A stretch of 64,000 nucleotides of DNA from Cinnamomum chago. Its lineage: Eukaryota; Streptophyta; Magnoliopsida; Laurales; Lauraceae. The notes below the pieces were generated by a model. It did no database searches, was not told where the DNA came from, and worked only from the letters and a program-made list of their open reading frames with translations. The stretch lies in NCBI GenBank assembly GCA_038049695.1, contig CP142460.1, forward strand, positions 22,819,001 through 22,883,000, given 5' to 3'. The translations under genes were made by a program, and so were the position numbers. Below, one piece after another: positions 20,968-34,219 of this stretch. How positions within the stretch are numbered: position 1 is the first letter of the stretch; each line of letters opens with the position of its first letter.

Positions 20968-23799
20968 CTAGTTGGGATTGTACGTGTTACCTATTTGATT
21001 TGTGCATGGCCTTTGGTAAGTGTTTGTAGCATTGGACTGCTTATGCAACACCTCTCTGAATGCGGGGATCGTTGGACAATCCTCAGAAAAATGGGTGTCG
21101 CATTCACAAATTCCGCACACCGAGGTGGGTTGTTTTTCTTTCCCTAATTCTATGGCCTCTATCTTTCTTGTTAGGAAAGTGATTCTAGCATTAACATCAT
21201 CTTCTTCATTTTTCAATAGGTACATTCCCCCTCCCTTAGAGTTATTCGATTGTTTTAAGTGCTCGGTCCCATCATATGTGTCCCAATTTTGAGCACTTTC
21301 CGTGAGAGAATCAAGATATTCCCATGCCTCATCAGGATCTTTGTTCAAGAAGTCCCCATTACACATCATCTCAACGAATTGGCGCATTTCTGATGTTAAT
21401 CCATCATAAAAGAGACCAATTATGAGCTAGATTTTGAATTCATGATGTGAGCAAGCTATTAGAAGCTCATTGTGTTGGAACTAGGTGGGCCTTGTGGACA
21501 GAATTTCAAAACTTTTGTCCCACTTGACAAAGGGATCAAGAACCCATAAGGTCAAAAACCAAATCCAGGATACAATCCCTCAATCTCATCAATCAAGTAT
21601 TGCAATAAAACCTATATAAAAGATAGAAATCAGCAACACCATGCAACCAAAATAATCCACAATAAAAAGAAAAGCAGATTATACCTTTGGAGCCCAGTAG
21701 TGCTCTAATGGAGAATAAGACAATCAACTAGATCAAGAACTCTTCTTGAAGCAATTTGGGATTTTCAAGACCTTGTTGTCTTCCATGCTATGACCCGCTA
21801 TTAGATCTCTTTTCTCAAGAAGACTGGTGAAAACTTCAAGAGAAAACCCTTCAAGAAACTCCAAGGAACTAGAATAGAACTAGAAGGAGGAGATGAGATG
21901 TGCAACTATTGCACAAGGGGACTGGACGTCCAAGAGGGGTTTGATCCCCTTTTTATAGCACTAAAAACCTCCTCTTTTTTCCTAATTGAAATAAAAGTTC
22001 TACTTCCAAAACAGTTAGCAACTTTCTCCCTTTTCTAATTACTATAGAAGTTTCACTTCCACAACAATTAGTAAGTTTACTATTACCACTATTAGAAGTC
22101 ATACTTCAAATATAAATAGTAACTTTCTAATTCCTTCCTTTTAGAGTTCAAGTAGGATTAGTATCTTTCTAATAATTTGGGCTAGCGTGGGGACCGCTAG
22201 GGATTCCATAGAAAGCTGGCTCCAATTGGGACAAGCGACCCCACATCTCATATGCAATCCGGGCCTACAGTTAATTACAAATAACACCACTATATAAATG
22301 CAATTGCACTCCAGTATTAGGAATAAATTACAAAGAAGACCCTAAACTTCCCAATCACCAAGAGTAGGCCCCTCTATCAATATCTATGGATCAATTGGAA
22401 TAAATCTGTCACATCCAATCTTAGATTCACATCTTATTATCCTTGAGCCCCAATTAATCACAGTGATTATCAGTACCATCCAATTAACTCTTAATCGAGA
22501 TGGGTGCGCACTTACTAGTGACAAATCCATAATTGGCACAAGGAGATAATATAAATAGATTTTATCTTGACCATTGGATGTTCTCACAGTCCTACTACCA
22601 CATACCCAAGACACCAAGGTGTTGACCTACAATTGGCATCATTCATTGGTGACTTAAAGCAAATGAATAGATAGAAACTTGAGTTCATCAATGTCTCATG
22701 ATTGAGAGTCTATTGTTAGGGAATTATGAGAGCAGACCTTAAAATTGAGATAGTATTCTATAAGGTGTTTCTCATGGTCCTTCAATACATCCAATGTACC
22801 AAGACCGTAATCCAGAATCTTATATTCTGATGATCGAGACAAATCGCACTATCTCATAGTAATCAAAGTGTTGCAACCTTATCGGATGAGATGCCCAGTC
22901 TCATTACTGGTTGTGAACATATTTAAGTATAAGATTTGTGATACATGTCTCCCATATGTAGATCTCATCCATATACATATATCATATCTAATATACTAAT
23001 GGGACCTGGTTCATCTCATGAACCATCATGTCATGTGTATTGGTCTTGTGCATTAAGTAATAAAACACCAATCATCTCATTAAAGGAAATAATGATTTTA
23101 TTGATAAATAAAGAAATTAATCAATTTATTGCATCATTTGATGAATTGAGACTACACAATCTAACACATTGAACCGTTCCCAACACTTGAAGAAAGACTC
23201 TTTTTCTTTTTGCTTGAAATTCATGAGGTACTTTCTTAAAGTGTTGGTTTTTTGAGGTGGAATTTTTTTTTTTTAAAATTCGCGGACCATATCATTCCAA
23301 GTAGTAATCGAGTTGGCTCTAAGGGAATGTAGCCATGCCTTAGCTTTTTCTTTCAAAGAGAAGGGGAATAACCTAAATTTGATAGCATCTTCCCTAACAT
23401 TGTTCAACTGGAGAGTAACACGCACTCTTTTAAGTGAAGGTACGAACTTTCCGAATCTAGGCCATTGAATTTAGGCAATAGTTGGATCACACCAGGCTTG
23501 ATTTCAAAGTTTCCCGCGGTGGCTGGGACAACCATACATAAGGATGTGGTGGTCCTAGTAGGTTGTAGGTATTCACGTAAAGACCTTCCCCTTTGATTAA
23601 CCACTCCATTTTCATTTCCTTTTTTATTTCTTTCATTGTTATTGTTATTATTATTATTCTCGCTTTCCGCCATTAGACTAGGTGGTCTAGATGAACCAGG
23701 AGAACTTTGATTTTCGTAGATCTCAATGAATCTCTTGATCGGAGAGTCCATCCGCTTTAATGAGTCACGATACCAAATTGGTGGTGACTTTGTGCTCAT
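20968..23799 (-). pseudogene. Tat/Athila gag, split by a solo LTR
   Basis: It begins near 23799 with MSTKSPPIWYRDSLKRMDSP, an Asn run, and SLREYLQPTRTTT followed by IKPGVIQLLPKFNGL. It continues through KEKESFFKCWERFN up to about 23172, is cut by the 1694-bp insertion, and resumes at 21467 with ELLIACSHHEFKI and DGLTSEMRQFVEMM (21387). A zinc-knuckle-like CGICECDTHFSEDCP lies near 21090. Stops and frame changes occur on both sides, for example after KECVLLSS at 23404 and at an Ile-stop near 21430. Confidence 0.8.
21473..23166. mobile_element. 1694-bp solo LTR inside gag
   Basis: It starts TGTTGGAACTAGG, ends CACAATCTAACA and is flanked by the exact duplication CATTG (21468-21472 and 23167-23171). 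Gag sequence reads straight across once the insertion and one duplication copy are ignored. There is no coding region, no primer site and no internal terminal repeat, so I call it a solo LTR left by recombination. Its minus strand starts TGTTAGATTGTGTAGTC. Confidence 0.8.
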
Positions 23800-24378
23800 G
23801 CACTATGGGATCAAGAAAGGCGGGTGTCCAATTTTTATGATTACTTTTTTTTTCCTTTTTTTTTACCTAAAAAGGCAAATAATCTAAGAACAACTGAGAA
23901 AGCTAAGTTCCCAAAAAGAATTTTGGACTTTCCAAATTTTTAGACAATTTCCTTGCCAAAAAGCCGAAATTGGAGGGTTTCACCCCCAACCTTTTTCTGA
24001 AAATTTCAAAAAAATTTCCAGCAACTTAGGTGGCTCAAAAGTGATAAAAAAAAAACCAGTGAATAAATTAATCCTAAAATCCCCAAAAAAATTAACAATA
24101 ATAATCTACCTAAACTAGCTATCAAAAGGATAAAAAATCAAGGCAATTTTCAAGAAAAAAAATGAGATTTAAAAAAAATCAGCAAGAATTTTATTTCAGA
24201 TATGAAATTAGCCAATTTTAGTTAAAAACCAGAAATTCAATTCCTCTTTTTAATGTCCGAGGGCCGGTCCAAGCATTCCATGCATGCTACCCCTTATCTA
24301 GAATAATGATCGGAATTAAACCACAACTATAAATCAATTAAAAAGGAGGGTTAGAAAATTACCTTCTTATGCTTGTAA

Positions 24379-24404
24379 GCTCCTCGGCAACGGCGTAAAA
24401 AACC
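24379..24404 (-). other. tRNA-Asp-type primer binding site
   Basis: The minus strand just inside the LTR reads ACGCCGTTGCCGAGGA. This is one or two changes from the CGCCGTTGCCGGGGA core complementary to plant tRNA-Asp that primes many Tat/Athila elements. Confidence 0.75.
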
Positions 24405-26184
24405 TGATCGTGCCTCAAGTGTAAGGTCGTCACGATTGTAGTAATAATTGGTGAAACCGGGTCGATCCATAGGGAGCCAATGATCGCAATGTACTTGTCC
24501 TATTGGAAAACTAATGCTAGCCTATTAGAAATCTATAAAAATCACAAATCCAACTTTAATTAAAAATTAATTACAGATCTGAATAAAATTAAATACAACC
24601 CAATTTAAAGAAAACTCCTAAACTAGAAACCTAGTCTGATAAAACTATACTAAAAACTGCATCCACCATAAAAATAATCAGAAAACCAATTGGAGAAGTT
24701 AAAAATTCAGAAATAATTAAACTAAAATTTAAAATTGATTAAGAGCCTTGCAATCTAAGGGTCATGATTCAGTTGTTTTCTAAATACTGAAAATATGGAC
24801 GATTTCATTAAAGACCCAAAATTTGAAAAATCAGATTTATTAGTATTTGAGAAATTTCAGAAAGACTCTAGTCTCCTTCGATTATTTTCAGTATTTAGCG
24901 GCCTTTAAGCATGCAATAAATTATTCAAAAATATGGCATCAAAAAGACATAAATAAAGAAAATAGATTAATAAATTAAAAATCAGATTTTGAATTAAAAT
25001 TGCTCACCCATAAAATAAATCAACTTATATCCTTTCTCCTTAGATTACAAGTAGAAAATCTACCCCTTCATCCTTCTTCTTCACCAAATAATCAACTTTC
25101 CTTTGGCCTTGTATAATAGGTGAGTGAGAGATGTAGGAGATAGAGAGAAAGAATGGAAAGAGATTAATGGGAGATAGAAGAATGCACGTGAGAGAGAGTG
25201 GAGATCAGAGATATAAAGAGAGAAAGAATAGGGGGGAGAGTCATTCATGTTAGAGATTTTTGGGCTTCTTAATCTTGGACGTGTGACTCCTTCCTTGGAT
25301 AAATTCCATTCGAAATTTGAAACTTTTCAAATATTGAAAAGCTTGAGAGATTTTTCCTCGTCTGGATAATATTTCCTCTATAAGCTTTCTGCATAACTGC
25401 TCTTTCCAAAAAACTAGGCTCCACCTTTATTCCCTTGATTTGTTTGCTCTTCTAGCAAAAGGGTCCCACTTTGACAAAATAGTTTAAATCTGAAATTCCA
25501 TATTTTGTTGCAACTTGGGATAGGAAGTGTAGGACGTGTGATGTATTGGAATCATGTGAATTGGAAGTCCCTTTCTCAGTTATCCTCTTGATTTGAAAGA
25601 TTTCAAATCTTGGGCAGTTTGGAGTCTTGGTTGGATACATCTGTGGAATATCTGAATACAATGAACTTGGACTCTATGGATGACACCCAGTATTCTGCTA
25701 TCTTTCAAATTCTCCTTCAAACTATCTTCACTTGGGCTCACTTCATTCTAAGAGAAATAATTCCTGAGATTTGAATTTTTGCAACTGCATTGGGTCCCAC
25801 CTTGGCCGCCCCTACCTTAGGATTTGTACCCAATATGGGTGGGTCCCATGGTGGGTTTTCTTCATTTATTCTTCTTATTTGATCGTCTTCTTAATTCTTC
25901 CTTCTTGTAGGTCCTGGTTTCTGGATTTTTACAAAACAATTAAAACTAATTCAGAAACAATAATTTTTATTAGAAGGAATGATGTTGTGCATGGGGCCAA
26001 AAAATGCAGAATTTGATAATTTCACCAAGACATGCATTTTTATGAGATTTTTACTTAAATTCAACCAAAAGAGTCTAATTGCATGATTTTGTGAAAATCT
26101 ATAAATTCATTGCATTTTGTTTTAATTAAGTCCACAAACTTATGTAAAATAATGAATTAAATATGTGATAATGTGGACTTATCA
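24405..26184 (-). mobile_element. 5' LTR of the Tat/Athila element (1780 bp)
   Basis: On the minus strand it starts TGATAAGTCCACATTATC and ends GGCACGATCA, abutting the primer site. It includes GA-rich stretches around 25130-25240 and no long frame. The outer flank (26185 on) is TCGAG; the matching duplication at the other end was not found. Confidence 0.75.
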
Positions 26185-28225
26185 TCGAGCATTCAAACAC
26201 CTGACAACCCTTGAGCAATCACTTGAAGTATTCTTTCTTCTTCAGACTTAGAATTCTTAAGGCAAACCTCTTCCAGCCCTACACACCTCTTCAAGAAGGT
26301 GAGACTCTGCCTTAGCCTCTAAGATTCGATCTTCAACCTCTAGAAGTGTTATTACTCTAGAGGAAGAGATTGAGTACTCATAGCTTTACTAATCCCTATC
26401 AACCCAAATCCATGATTGCATGGTTGTCTTCTTTGATTTTCTCACTCAAAGGAGTATGAATGTCCTTGCATTCAAGAATATGTTGTGCATGACCCTTTGG
26501 ATTCATTCTAGTCCTCCATACACAAGGAGTCAAAGTGATAAAACCTTGTATACTCGTGGCACAAAAACCAGCAACTCCCTTAGATTGTACAAACACAGTC
26601 CTTGGTAAAAGAGTCATGATTTTCAAATATCGTTGCCGCTCAAAACCAAACTTCATCAACCAAACTACTTGGTAATACCCTCCCAAATTAGAGGCAGAGA
26701 CATATCATGGCCCTGACGACCAAGCCCTCGTTTGACACCTTTGTTTTTTTGTCTTTAATTCTCTAAATCTCTAAAGTGGGTAGAGTTTTTGAAAATAGAG
26801 GCCATTGGCAGTGATTTTAGCCTCTACCCACCTTAGAAAAGTAGAGGCAATGTCTCTTAAATCCGCACCCTCCAAAAGGATGCACTTGAAAAGTATAGGC
26901 AAAAAATAAGAGTTGGGTGAACATTGATTTCCGCCCCACAACGCCCCAATCTATCTTTTTTTAATTTTTTTTTTTTTTTACAATTTGAGAGTGTAAATAA
27001 AGATTCAAATCGTTGGAAATGTTCACAAGATCAAACACAGCTATGAGACCAAATTTCAACTGTTGGATCATCACCAATTTCAAGATATGTAAAAAAAAGC
27101 CATTGGATACGATTTTTTGGATTCTGTGGGCCTTAAACACATGATCTAAACCATTAGATCTCTTTGGTAGGCTGAACACAACTTAGGGGTTAATTTTCAG
27201 GGTTGGATACCTTATGAATCTCGAGATATTTGCAAAGCAATGTCAGCCAATTATGTAACATGCTCAATTGTGGACTGGTCTATAAGTAATCATTTTTTTT
27301 TTTTGTCTTTGCTTTATTATTCTTGAGCTAGTAAATCACGATCCAAACCATCGAAATTATTCTTAAGATCAATAACAATTATGAGACCAAATTTTAGCCG
27401 TTGGATCATCACCAATTCCAAGATATGTGTAAGAAATATGAGTAATTTGATAGTATATTTTGGATTATGTGGGCCTCAAACACAAGATCCAAACTGTTAG
27501 ATCTCTTTGGAAGGCTGAACACAATTAAGAGGTAAAGTTTTAAAGCTTGATACCTTGTGGATCACGAGAAATTTATGAAAAAATATCAACCATTTATTTA
27601 TAAAAATCTATTTAAAATAGATCCTTGCATTACCAAACACTCCTTTTAATTTTAGTCTCTTTTTTATTACTAAACATACATACAATGAAATTTGTAAAAG
27701 ATGCATTGGAAGTATATATGGTCAATAACATTAAAACTATGCAAACTGAAAGTTCACCTAGAGCAAGTGCAGCAATGAGAAGAATGTTTTTTCTATTTAC
27801 AAATTGAAAGAGATCCAACAAATGCCTTCACTGATAGACTAGCGTAAAATATCACGAATAATGCCATGTGAATTGAAAATCCTAATAAAAGAGAAATTTT
27901 CTCTTATGCATACTCTCCTATGTGAGTGTGGACCATTCCCAAAGGCAGGACCCCTTTGAATTCCATGAATCCCATCATGACAACAATATCAATCCGATTG
28001 GACTGTAGAGTAAAATAGTGTAGGAGAAAATTGTCCTTCTAAATAAGAGCCCGAACGGGGTAAAAAGTTCTTCATGTCTAGCCCTCCAAGAATTTTGTCG
28101 AAGCCCAACCCTTGCATCGAGAAAGACAAATGACTATAAATGATCTCTTTTGAATTGCATCGGATCCCGTCTAACAACTAACACCGATCTAAATGAACTA
28201 CATGGCACACGAGTGTAGGAGAAAA
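26185..28225. repeat. repeat-rich DNA with a 350-bp tandem duplication
   Basis: The block at about 27020-27240 (ATGAGACCAAATTT, TTGGATCATCACCAATT, CCATTAGATCTCTTTGG, then AGGCTGAACACAA) recurs at about 27380-27590 at 80-85% similarity by eye. A MITE-like start (CTCGTTTGACACC, 26727) and end (TACCAAACACTCC, 27632) may bound both copies. GGTAGAG near 26780 pairs with CTCTACC near 26822. No gene was seen. Confidence 0.5.
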
Positions 28226-28996
28226 CTAGCAAAACCCCGTGCTATGCACGAACCACGGAATTACCAAATGCATAGACTAATACAAATTATTTTTAATAAA
28301 TTTATTAATTAGTAAACTTGTGAGTCCTTTTTGTTGCTAATTTGATCTTTACGTTTTTTTCCAAATGTTTTATTCTTTAGGTGAGATGTAAATGGAGTTT
28401 GACGAAGCTCGGGCACGTGCACAAAAAAATAAAGAAAAAACATATTCACAATAAAACAAAAGAATAAAGCAACCAAATTTAATTTGAATAACACGGGGTT
28501 CACAATATCCTAAACATATTTAATTTCAAACATTTTATTAGACTTGATAGATAGATTGTGTTTTTATTGCAGAAGTAATCCTACCTATTTGTATCCATTG
28601 CTCTTTTAAAATTAATTTTTTCACCAGTTAGCACGGGATTTTATTTTGTTAAACGTTGTTTTTGTATTTGGGGTATTTTTCAAATTTCTCAAACATTTTT
28701 TAGTTATTTTAGATCATTATCCTTTCTGTAAAAGAGTGTTTCAGCTACATGTGTTACTATTAAGGTTTATTTTGTCAATATTGTATAATATATCTTTTTT
28801 TACTATTATTTTTTCTGTTTGACCTAAGTTGGGTTTTTCTCCTTTTATTTTATTTCTTTTGGTTTCTGGATATGGTCATTATATATATATTTTTTATTTT
28901 CTTTTTCGTTTATGAGTCTTTTTTTTATTTCTCTTTTTTTTATCGAGTCATTATACTTATGAAACCCCGTGCTATACAGGGACCCAATGCTAGAGA
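28226..28996 (-). mobile_element. non-autonomous Helitron
   Basis: On the minus strand the 771-bp unit starts A|TCTCTAGC and ends GCTAG|T, the A/T target and TC...CTAG ends expected of Helitrons. Just before the 3' end is the hairpin CCGTGGTTCGTGCATAGCAC with GG, and the 5' end carries TATAGCACGGGG. Similar CCCGTGCTATGCACGG motifs are well known at plant Helitron ends. There is no Rep/helicase coding; the inside is AT-rich. Confidence 0.65.
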
Positions 28997-29885
28997 TTCG
29001 TATTTAAAAAAGTACAACAAACATATAAATTACATCAGATAATAGTGTCAATGAGTTACATACCACAATTAAAAGTCTTTATAACATCACTTATATCATT
29101 AAAAAAAAAGATAATGCAGAACAATCTACCTAAACTCCTAAATGCAGTTAAAATTTATTTACTTTATGCCCCGGTCCATATGTCATTATAGTTCTATTAT
29201 TTTTTTTTCCCGAGTGAAGCTTCTGTTTGAAGATAGCTCAATAAAATGTGTTTCTTTCAAAGGAAAAATATATTAAATAAAGAATCTCAAAATATAAATT
29301 ACCGGCCTGATACCAAGCTTGGGTCTCTAATTCATCACAGGCTTGCAGTTAAACTCAGTACACATCTAGCAACCAAAACTTGGAATTGGGATGAGATTGA
29401 GAGCTCTTGATGTGGATTACCATGCATGTGTGAAGGTGACCCAAATCAACAAATGATATAAGAAATTCATCTAAGTTACAACGTTACAGCAAAACATGAA
29501 ACAAAATCGGAATAAATGAAAGAAAAATGAAGTTAAGAGATAGATATACTAACATGACATCCAAACAGAATCGCTGATTGAAAATGATGGGATCTCCTTA
29601 TGTTTTCTTCTCCCTTTTATATCTCTCTCCTTCTCCTCCTCTACTGTCACTCGATTTTCTTTTTTTTTTTTATTATTATTATTCTCTATAATTGGAGTAG
29701 TAGATAGGAGAGCAGTTACAAATTGGGAAGTTGGTTCTTTTTGGAGGAATTTGTGCTAGTCAGTTAGTGGAGAGAGAGGAGACTTGGCATGGATGGAGAT
29801 TTTGATATCTTTTCTAAAATTAGGATTTTTAATTTGGAGGACTGTGGTTAACTGAAGGCAAAGCACATTCCAATAGATATATAGA

Positions 29886-30845
29886 TTTAAGTGGAACCTC
29901 CCAAATGAATGGGTCCACCATCTCTATTCTAACTGTCCATAAAACCATATGATGCGGGCTGGGACCCATGAATTGCTTGATAAAGATCAAAGGATCAAAT
30001 GACAATAGACCTCATAAATTGACCAAACCTAACCTATTTAAGTGGGAACCCCTAGATGAATGGGGTCCACCATCTCTATTATAACCATCCATAAAACCAT
30101 ATTATGCAGGATGTGACCCATGAATTGATTAAGAAAGATCAAATGATCATAGTCCTAATAAATTGACCAAATATATTTAAGTGGGACCCAGATGAATGGG
30201 GTCCACCATCACTATTCTAACCGTCCATAAAACCATATGATGCGGGCTGAGACCCATTAATTGATTGATAAAGTTGAAAGGATCAAATGATCATAGACCT
30301 CACAAATTGACCAAACCTAATCTATTTAAGTGAGATCCCCCAGATAAATGGGGTCCACCATCTATATTCTAACCGTCCATAAAACCATATGATACAGGCT
30401 GTGAACTGCTTGATAAAGATCAAATGCTCAAATGATCATAGACCTCATAAATTGACTAAACCTAACCTATTTAAGTGGAACCCCCCAGATGAATGGGGTC
30501 CACCATCTTTATTCGAATAGTCCATAAAACAATATTATGCGGGATGGGACCCATGAATTGATTAGGAAAGATCAAATGATCATAGACCTAACAAATTGAC
30601 CAAATATATTTAAGTGGGACCCAGATGAATGGGGTCCACCAACTCTATTCTAACCGTCCATAAAACCATATGATGCGGGCTGGGACCCATGAATTGATTG
30701 ATAAAGATCAAATGATCATAGACCCACAAATTGACCAAACCTAACCTATTTAAGTGAGACCATGATGAATGGGGTCCACCACCTCTATTCTAACCATCCA
30801 TAAAACCATATGATGCGGGATGAGACTCATGAATTGATTAAGGTA
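29886..30845. repeat. tandem array, about 145-bp unit, 6-7 copies
   Basis: Units start near 29886, 30036, 30176, 30326, 30470, 30609 and 30751. Each has TTTAAGTGGGACC, GATGAATGGGGTCCACCA, a CCGTCCATAAAACCATATGA segment, GCGGGCTGGGACCCATGAATT, and ATCATAGACCTCA before AAATTGACCAAA. Copies differ by small indels and point changes. Confidence 0.85.
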
Positions 30846-31152
30846 GAATTTCAAAATATAAATTACTGGTTTGTTGATTTGAAATATATATCCTCTAATT
30901 TGCTCACTTTATCTTTTTTGTATTTATGTTATTTTCAATTTTGAATGTTACGGTGGTTTTGAGTTTGTGATTTTATTCTATTTGCTCTAACAAATCTGAT
31001 TTAGTCCAACAGAGAAAGCAAATGGTTCATCGCTGTGTTTTTTTTTTAGATGCATATATTTCTGTATAGTAGATATGTATAGTAAATACATTTCTGCGTA
31101 TATTTTAATAATTGCATACTGAGACAACCTTAGTATTATTCTCCAATCCCAG

Positions 31153-31306
31153 AACTAGTCAAGTTTTATTACAATTGATCATATGTGGGCCCCAGCCAAC
31201 AACTCCAATATCGTGAATCCCTCCTTTCGGAGGTCGTCATGTTTTATTAAAATTGATCACATGTGGGCCCCATCCAAAAACTCCAAAATCATCAATCCCT
31301 CCTTTC
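31153..31306. repeat. 78-bp direct duplication
   Basis: GTCA(A/T)GTTTTATTA, then AATTGATCA(T/C)ATGTGGGCCCC and AATCCCTCCTTTC, occurs twice, one right after the other. Confidence 0.8.
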
Positions 31307-32060
31307 TTATCTGATGATCAATTGAAAACCCCATATTCTAGAAATCTAAACAATTTTAGAAATCTGAAACCCAAAGCCCTAAATCAAGATTAGAAACTAA
31401 ATCCAATCTAGATGATATAACAAAATTAACCCAATTAAACATTGAATGTAGAAAATAATAAGGAAGTTGCTTGAAAAGTATAATAAGAAGTTATACTGTT
31501 TAGTTATTTTAGAGAGATGATAGTGGAGAGAGAGGAGAGAGGAGATAGGAGAGTGGAGAGAGAGGAGGGAGTAGAGGGTGGATTGAGATGTTGACACCAG
31601 TGTTGAGGTATTTTCTAAAATTAGGATTTTTAGTTTGGAGGCCTGTGGTTAAAGAATGGAAAATACATTCCAATAGAGGTATGATCATAAGTTTTTACTA
31701 AATTCTATAATTAAATGTGCGGGCCTAATATCATGGTTGAGTCTCTAATTAATCACAGGCTTGCAATTAGTCTCAGTCTCGAATTCCCCAAGTTGTTTTA
31801 TTTCGAAAGGCACTAAATCCAAGAATTTCATAATATAAATTGGTGGGCCTAATATCATGCATGAGCATCTCTTTAGGCTTGTAGCGAGACCCAGTACCCA
31901 ATTCATTAATTTTTTTTAATTTTGATTGACACTAAATCCAAGAGTTTCAAAATAAAATTAGTTTGCCTAATATCATGGTAATTAATCATAGACTTGCAGA
32001 CCCAGTACCAAATTATTTGAAAAATGCACTAAATCCAATAATTTCAAAATATAAATTAGC

Positions 32061-33162
32061 TGATTATGAAACAGATTCGGGATAAATGAAACAATAATAT
32101 AGTTGAGAGAGAGTGATAATAACATGTTAGAATTCATGCAAAACAAAAAGATAAAAGGATACTAACATGATATTCTATTTCCACTGGTAATAATAGATTT
32201 GCTCAAAATTGGAGTCGACAAAATAAAATTTATATTTCTTAAACAGAAGCATGGAATGAAATTTTAAAGAAAAATCAGTAAGAAAAAATAGACGAAGCAA
32301 GTTGGCAAAAGTACCCCTAGATTTTGAAAATTACGATCGTGCCCTTTTGTCGTTCGATGGAAGATTGGAGCTCGTTGACAGTTGTTGTATATGCGGCGGG
32401 GCCGGATCTCAGTGGTCTGCAAGAGCATTAAATAGGTATACTCATGGTCAACTTATGTTCTGCACTATATATTAATAGTATATTTAATATATAGTGTGAA
32501 ATAGTATAACTGTGTTCCCAACCCGATCTCTTTCTCTCCCTTCCACTCTCTCTACCCACTCACTATCTCCCTCTCCCTTCAATCTCTCTCTGCCTCTCTC
32601 TCTCTCTCACTTTTTTAAAACTCAAAACAATTTTTCTATTTCCCTGTCTTTTTCAATCTTTGCCATTCATAAACATACATCTGGGCAATCTCATCTACAT
32701 GGATTAGCAACATCCAGACCGTTTAATTCAACAAACTCTTCCCATTCTTGTAATCAGGTCATGAACACCCCTTTCCTGAATGGTGATTCCGTGGATGAAC
32801 CATTTGGGTTCGGGCCTGAAAATAAGTAATCAGGTCAGGTCTAATAATTTCTTAATGGTCTAGGGCTACTTTTTTTATTTCTTAGTCAATTGATCCATTC
32901 ATTAAATTGGCCAGGCCAGTATTTAGAGATTGGCTTCGAATTTCTGGCTGCTCTTGTTTAAACACACAATTTATTCGAATTTCTGCTACTTTTGTTTAAT
33001 TTTTAACCATCTATATTTCCAAGACGTTGTCATGTCAATAGTTGAAAACATCAGGGGGTAGCTCTTCTTTGATTGTTAATCTACAGAGTGACCCACCACA
33101 CAATCACTTTAGATTGCAAAAATATGGGTCACACCTGTGCAAATGCTTGATTCCACTTACAC
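32061..33162. other. AT-rich then pyrimidine-rich DNA without a recognised gene
   Basis: A 12-bp perfect inverted repeat (CACTATATATTA / TAATATATAGTG, 32464-32495) precedes a CT-rich stretch (32515-32620). The 105-codon frame at 32512-32829 is Ser/Leu-rich in its CT-rich part and shows no domain. It could be an old promoter and 5' UTR. Confidence 0.35.
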
Positions 33163-34219
33163 TGTAAGGTCTGCGACCTTACTAGGTCAGTTGGGCCCAA
33201 TAACCGGCCCGTTGACCCATTTATTTTGATATTATTATAATTATTATTTTATTAAATATTTAAGTGGGTTTAGATGGTCAGCGAGTTTCTTTTAATGTTA
33301 GAATAGTGCATGTGGAGTTTCGTGTGATTTCGAGTTCGTTTGATCCTAGCAGGGGGGTAGTTTGCAAATTAGGGAAAATTGAGTGTTTTTCCGAAAAAAT
33401 TTCTATCACCGTGATTTTGGATTCGTTGGAAAGGTCTCGTCGTGCTAATCATTTATGTCTTCTGGCTCGTCGCGATCCGACGACCAGAAACCCTTCAAAT
33501 GATCCATTCTTTCATCGGACCCACTTAAAGGCCAATTCGGTCTTTCTCCCTTTCCTCTCTTCTTAATCAGGGATTAGCCCTAATCTCATTCTCACTTCTG
33601 CAACGAATGAGAGTTACAGCAGCCCATCTTCTTCCCCTTCTCTTCTCAAGCCCAGATCTCCCTTCGAGAGAGATCATCTCCGCGATCCGGACCGCACATC
33701 TTTTTCCTTTCGATCTCCTTTCTCCATTAATACTAGTTGGTAAGCCTTTTCCCATCATCAACTTTTCCATTCGTTTTCTCTTTTGTTTAGAATAGGTTGG
33801 ATCACGATAATTTTCCTTTCTTTCTTCTTCTCGGTGTTTTAGATTACTTTTGAGTGGGGTAGATTGTGGTTTTCGTGGTAGAAAGCTTCTCCTCAAGCTT
33901 TTCCAATTTCTAATCATCTTCTTGGTTGAGGCAAGTAGATATGCATTTTATATTTAATCATGTGTGTATTGTTTTCTTTTGATTGCAATGATAACCTTGT
34001 TAGATTACCCAAATTCCAAGCTTATTGTTGGTATTGCATTGGGATTGACATGTTAGGTTAGATTTGTGGTTTTGATTGGATTAATTGTTAAATGGTAGCT
34101 TTGGAGGTTTTTAATTTGATAGAATGGATGGTAAGGATGATTAAAATGATTGGGGAGCATGGAGGCTCGTTTTCTATAGGAAAAAGAAGCGAAAAACCCA
34201 TTTTCGGGCTCAGGCTACA

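Larger units (their letters stand above)
15300..26184 (-). mobile_element. decayed Tat/Athila-type Ty3/gypsy retrotransposon with two nested insertions
   Basis: On the minus strand the order is 5' LTR (26184-24405), tRNA-Asp-type primer site, gag, protease, reverse transcriptase/RNase H, integrase, then a spacer with a GGGGGGTGGG tract at about 15470. This order, the primer type and the LLDLGASVNLLPYSVYEQ protease motif fit the non-chromovirus (Tat/Athila) branch of plant Ty3 elements. Coding is broken by many stops and frameshifts. A 1694-bp solo LTR sits in gag and a 968-bp Cassandra-like element sits in RT. The 3' LTR was not found, so the left limit is approximate. Confidence 0.8.
29279..32060. 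repeat. composite repeat region with duplicated flanks
   Basis: The phrase AAAATATAAATTA plus GGCCT(G/A)ATA(C/T)CA and a CTCTAATT.ATCACAGGCTTGC motif occurs at about 29290 and again three times at 31720-32050 (unit about 125 bp). A second phrase, TTTTCTAAAATTAGGATTTTT to ACATTCCAATAGA, occurs at about 29815-29880 and at 31610-31680. These flank the 145-bp tandem array. The region may be one rearranged mobile element, but I could not find clean ends. Confidence 0.45.

Noticed and set aside
20309..21292. Plus-strand frames of 90-134 codons in the Tat/Athila element
   Set aside because: They are antisense to recognisable gag and protease coding sequence.
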